Positions 14,565-15,852 of a stretch of 15,852 nt of DNA are shown here, one piece after another; within the stretch, counting starts at the first letter, position 1; every line of letters starts with the position of its first letter. Below the pieces are notes generated by a model. It ran no database searches. It was not told the DNA's origin and saw nothing but the letters and a program-made list of their open reading frames with translations. Both the position numbers and the translations under genes were made by a program. Source of the stretch: K189A clade bacterium (GTDB lineage: Bacteria; Pseudomonadota; Gammaproteobacteria; Pseudomonadales; Azotimanducaceae); NCBI GenBank assembly GCA_007571095.1, contig RKSB01000222.1, positions 1 to 15,852 on the forward strand, read 5' to 3'.

Positions 14565-15374
14565 ATGCCACTACCTAAACTAGACCCATCAGGCAGAGAC
14601 ATAGAATACAGGCAGCGGAGTTTTAAGGAGATTTCCCGGATTGTTTACACTTGGCTGTTTATCAACGATGCCGGGCATAGGGAGATGGACAGAGACATTC
14701 TTGGCTTAGACCCACTTTCATCGAAAGGGTGGCAGTCTATGGGTGTTCTCCACTATCTGGGCCTGAAAAAAGAGTTCAAGGGAATTTTCTTTAATATTGA
14801 CCTGAGCCAAGCGATAGACCAACTGAAGTCAGACGAACAGAACTTCAGCTTTATTATTGAGCTCTTAGAGGGCACCTCAACAGAATATAGCGAGGCTTTA
14901 ATCAGAAGCCTCTATGAGGAGCGCAAATCTCAAGACAGAGATTTTGAGGAACATTACAAGCTTCGACTTAGGGAATTAGAGGGCACAGATGGTCGGAGCA
15001 ATCGAACTCAATCAAGGAAAGAACAAGGCATACTAAGGGCAATTCTTTTCAGAGACGCACATGAAGCAGAATGCGCCATTTGTCAAAAAACACTACCCAC
15101 AGACTTAATGGTCGCTGCTCATATCAAACCTAGAAGTAAATGCAGCGTATCTGAGCGCAAAAACCCAAATGTTGTAATGCCTATCTGCAAAGTTGGATGT
15201 GATGATTTTTTTGAGAAAGGCTATGTCCTTGTAGATTCTGACGGGGTAATACAAGCAAATCCAAAAATGGAGTATTCCTCGGAGCTAAGAAAAATTTTAA
15301 ACAAGATTATTGGGAGGCAGTGCACTCACTTCAGTAAAGATACGGCTCAATTTTTCGAGTATAAACGGAATTGA
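14565..15374 (+). CDS. HNH endonuclease-like protein, accessory
   Basis: A 269-residue protein whose C-terminal third is an HNH (treble-clef) nuclease-like module. Cys170-Ala-Ile-Cys173 is followed by VAAHIKPRS with His186, then NPNVV (200-204), CKVGC (Cys208, Cys212) and DDFFEKGYVLVDSDG. The two cysteine pairs could bind a structural zinc. The usual second histidine of HNH proteins is replaced in GCDDFFEKG, as I believe is normal for one subgroup. The first 165 residues are unlike anything I can name; they may contain DNA- or partner-binding elements (RSFKEISRIVYTWLF, SSKGWQSMGVLHYLGLKKEF). AT-rich codon use and a place right after glmS suggest acquisition by transfer. No methyltransferase or partner gene is visible, so an orphan restriction-type or defence nuclease is possible but unproven. 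The ribosome site is weak. Confidence 0.75.
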   Translation: MPLPKLDPSGRDIEYRQRSFKEISRIVYTWLFINDAGHREMDRDILGLDPLSSKGWQSMGVLHYLGLKKEFKGIFFNIDLSQAIDQLKSDEQNFSFIIELLEGTSTEYSEALIRSLYEERKSQDRDFEEHYKLRLRELEGTDGRSNRTQSRKEQGILRAILFRDAHEAECAICQKTLPTDLMVAAHIKPRSKCSVSERKNPNVVMPICKVGCDDFFEKGYVLVDSDGVIQANPKMEYSSELRKILNKIIGRQCTHFSKDTAQFFEYKRN

Positions 15375-15380
15375 TTTAAT

Positions 15381-15409
15381 AAAAACGGCAGAGGATGCTC
15401 ATGTGCCGT
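15381..15409 (-). terminator. Intrinsic terminator on the minus strand, facing the HNH gene
   Basis: On the minus strand, ACGGCA (15409-15404), a CAT bulge, GAG, a four-base loop, CTC and TGCCGT (15390-15385) form a stem followed at once by TTTTT (15385-15381) and ATT. There is no T tract on the plus strand, so it terminates minus-strand transcripts best. It begins 6 bases after the HNH stop codon. No minus-strand protein gene that it could serve is visible. Confidence 0.55.
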
Positions 15410-15493
15410 GTCCAGCGGACTCAATTCTGCGATTCATTGAACCCAAATGACCCCGAGCATTCGGCATGACAAGTCTGATCGCCGTGCTCTGCC
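15381..15493 (-). ncRNA. Candidate structured small RNA ending in an intrinsic terminator
   Basis: Read on the minus strand from 15493 to 15381, the sequence folds into nested helices. P1 is GGCAGAG (15493-15487) with CTCTGCC (15393-15387). P2 is CGGC (15484-15481) with GCCG (15465-15462), plus two A-U pairs. P3 is ATGCTC (15460-15455) with GAGCAT (15400-15395). P4 has nine pairs, GGGTTCAAT (15444-15436) with ATTGAGTCC (15425-15417). P4 contains two G-U pairs that would be A-C mismatches on the plus strand, which favours minus-strand transcription. The 3' end also forms a terminator hairpin followed by TTTTTATT. No clear promoter and no known RNA family are recognised; it could also be a decayed mobile-element end. 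Confidence 0.4.
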
Positions 15494-15540
15494 TTACGAA
15501 TACCGTGCCGCCTAAAAATGCGAGTGTAGAAATGGACTCG

Positions 15541-15587
15541 GTATCCTGATACTGTTGAAGCAGTTATTGAGAGAGTAAGACCACTCT
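15541..15587. repeat. Two short inverted repeats before the last gene
   Basis: GTATC-ct-GATAC (15541-15552) and AGAGT-aagacc-ACTCT (15572-15587) lie 61 and 26 bases before the start of the final gene. They could be operator-like sites or small leader hairpins. Nothing else links them to a known regulator. Confidence 0.3.
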
Positions 15588-15612
15588 ATCCAGTTCTATG
15601 AGGTGAAAGCGC

Positions 15613-15852
15613 ATGTCGGAAGACGCACCCGTTCAAAAGATAATAATCCAGCAAGATACCAAATTTGGACTTTGGGGGGTTATTGTGGGGTTTGTTGGTA
15701 TTTTCGGGCCGTCCTTCGCCCTGTCTCCCCTTGCATTCATTTTGGGCCTGGTTGGAGTATGCAAGGGACAAATCTTTACCGGATTGATAGCCATCGTCTT
15801 TTCAGTGATCGGCGTTCTGACCTCGGTTGTCATCATGGGCCTGATCGGCCTG
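15613..15852 (+). CDS. Small membrane protein, start only (cut by the window end)
   Basis: From ATG 15613 the frame stays open for 80 codons to the end of the window. After a polar N-terminus (SEDAPVQKIIIQQDTKFG) come two hydrophobic segments, about residues 20-47 (GVIVGFVGIFGPSFALSPLA and on) and 53-80 (TGLIAIVFSVIGVLTSVVIM and on), split by a short KGQ turn. This is the form of small glycine-rich two-to-four-helix membrane proteins of unknown function, such as the DUF4190-like type, but I do not recognise the family with confidence. GAGGTGA (15600-15606), six bases before the ATG, is a strong ribosome site and supports the start. The coding region is GC-richer than the HNH gene, so it may belong to the resident chromosome beyond the island. 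Confidence 0.65.
   Translation, partial: MSEDAPVQKIIIQQDTKFGLWGVIVGFVGIFGPSFALSPLAFILGLVGVCKGQIFTGLIAIVFSVIGVLTSVVIMGLIGL

Noticed and set aside
15375..15510. Integron attC site after the HNH gene
   Set aside because: The place after a stop codon and the inverted repeats fit, but the outer GTTRRRY and RYYYAAC boxes are missing.
1..15852. CRISPR arrays, tRNA and rRNA genes
   Set aside because: No regularly spaced direct repeats and no tRNA or rRNA sequence patterns were found on either strand by reading.

Overview
The window is chromosomal DNA of a gammaproteobacterium. The nearly complete F1Fo ATP synthase operon (atpI-atpB-E-F-H-A-G-D-C), followed by glmU and glmS and preceded by mnmG (gidA) and mnmE (trmE), is the classic gammaproteobacterial origin-proximal block, and the proteins read very close to Escherichia coli family members: AtpD, GlmS and the C-terminus of MnmE are nearly colinear. 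The core genes are GC-rich. Both ends of the window are visibly AT-richer and carry accessory DNA. I cannot name a genus from the sequence alone.

Layout. Positions 1-269 (minus strand) hold a decayed IS3-type OrfA transposase fragment, followed by a small nested inverted repeat and then mnmE (339-1652). A 640-base stretch without a convincing gene (1653-2293) carries tandem repeats and many short hairpins. mnmG (2330-4210) follows and overlaps a TTG-started atpI (4203-4571). The usual rsmG-parA-parB genes between mnmG and atpI are absent. A consensus -10 box inside the end of atpI, then a terminator-like hairpin with a T7 tract, lies just ahead of atpB. The eight structural ATP synthase genes run without interruption from 4642 to 11142, then glmU (11172-12560) and glmS (12621-14447).

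Downstream of glmS, exactly where Tn7-family elements insert in other bacteria, the sequence turns AT-rich. It carries an HNH-nuclease-like gene (14565-15374), a candidate structured small RNA on the minus strand that ends in an intrinsic-terminator-like hairpin (about 15381-15493), and the beginning of a small membrane protein (15613 to the window end).

How the genes work together: MnmE and MnmG form the complex that makes the (carboxymethyl)aminomethyl modification at U34 of certain tRNAs. The atp genes encode the proton-driven ATP synthase. GlmS and GlmU make glucosamine-6-phosphate and UDP-GlcNAc for peptidoglycan and lipopolysaccharide. The most interesting material is non-core: the possible atp leader attenuator, the attTn7-adjacent HNH gene, and the multi-helix minus-strand RNA candidate beside it.
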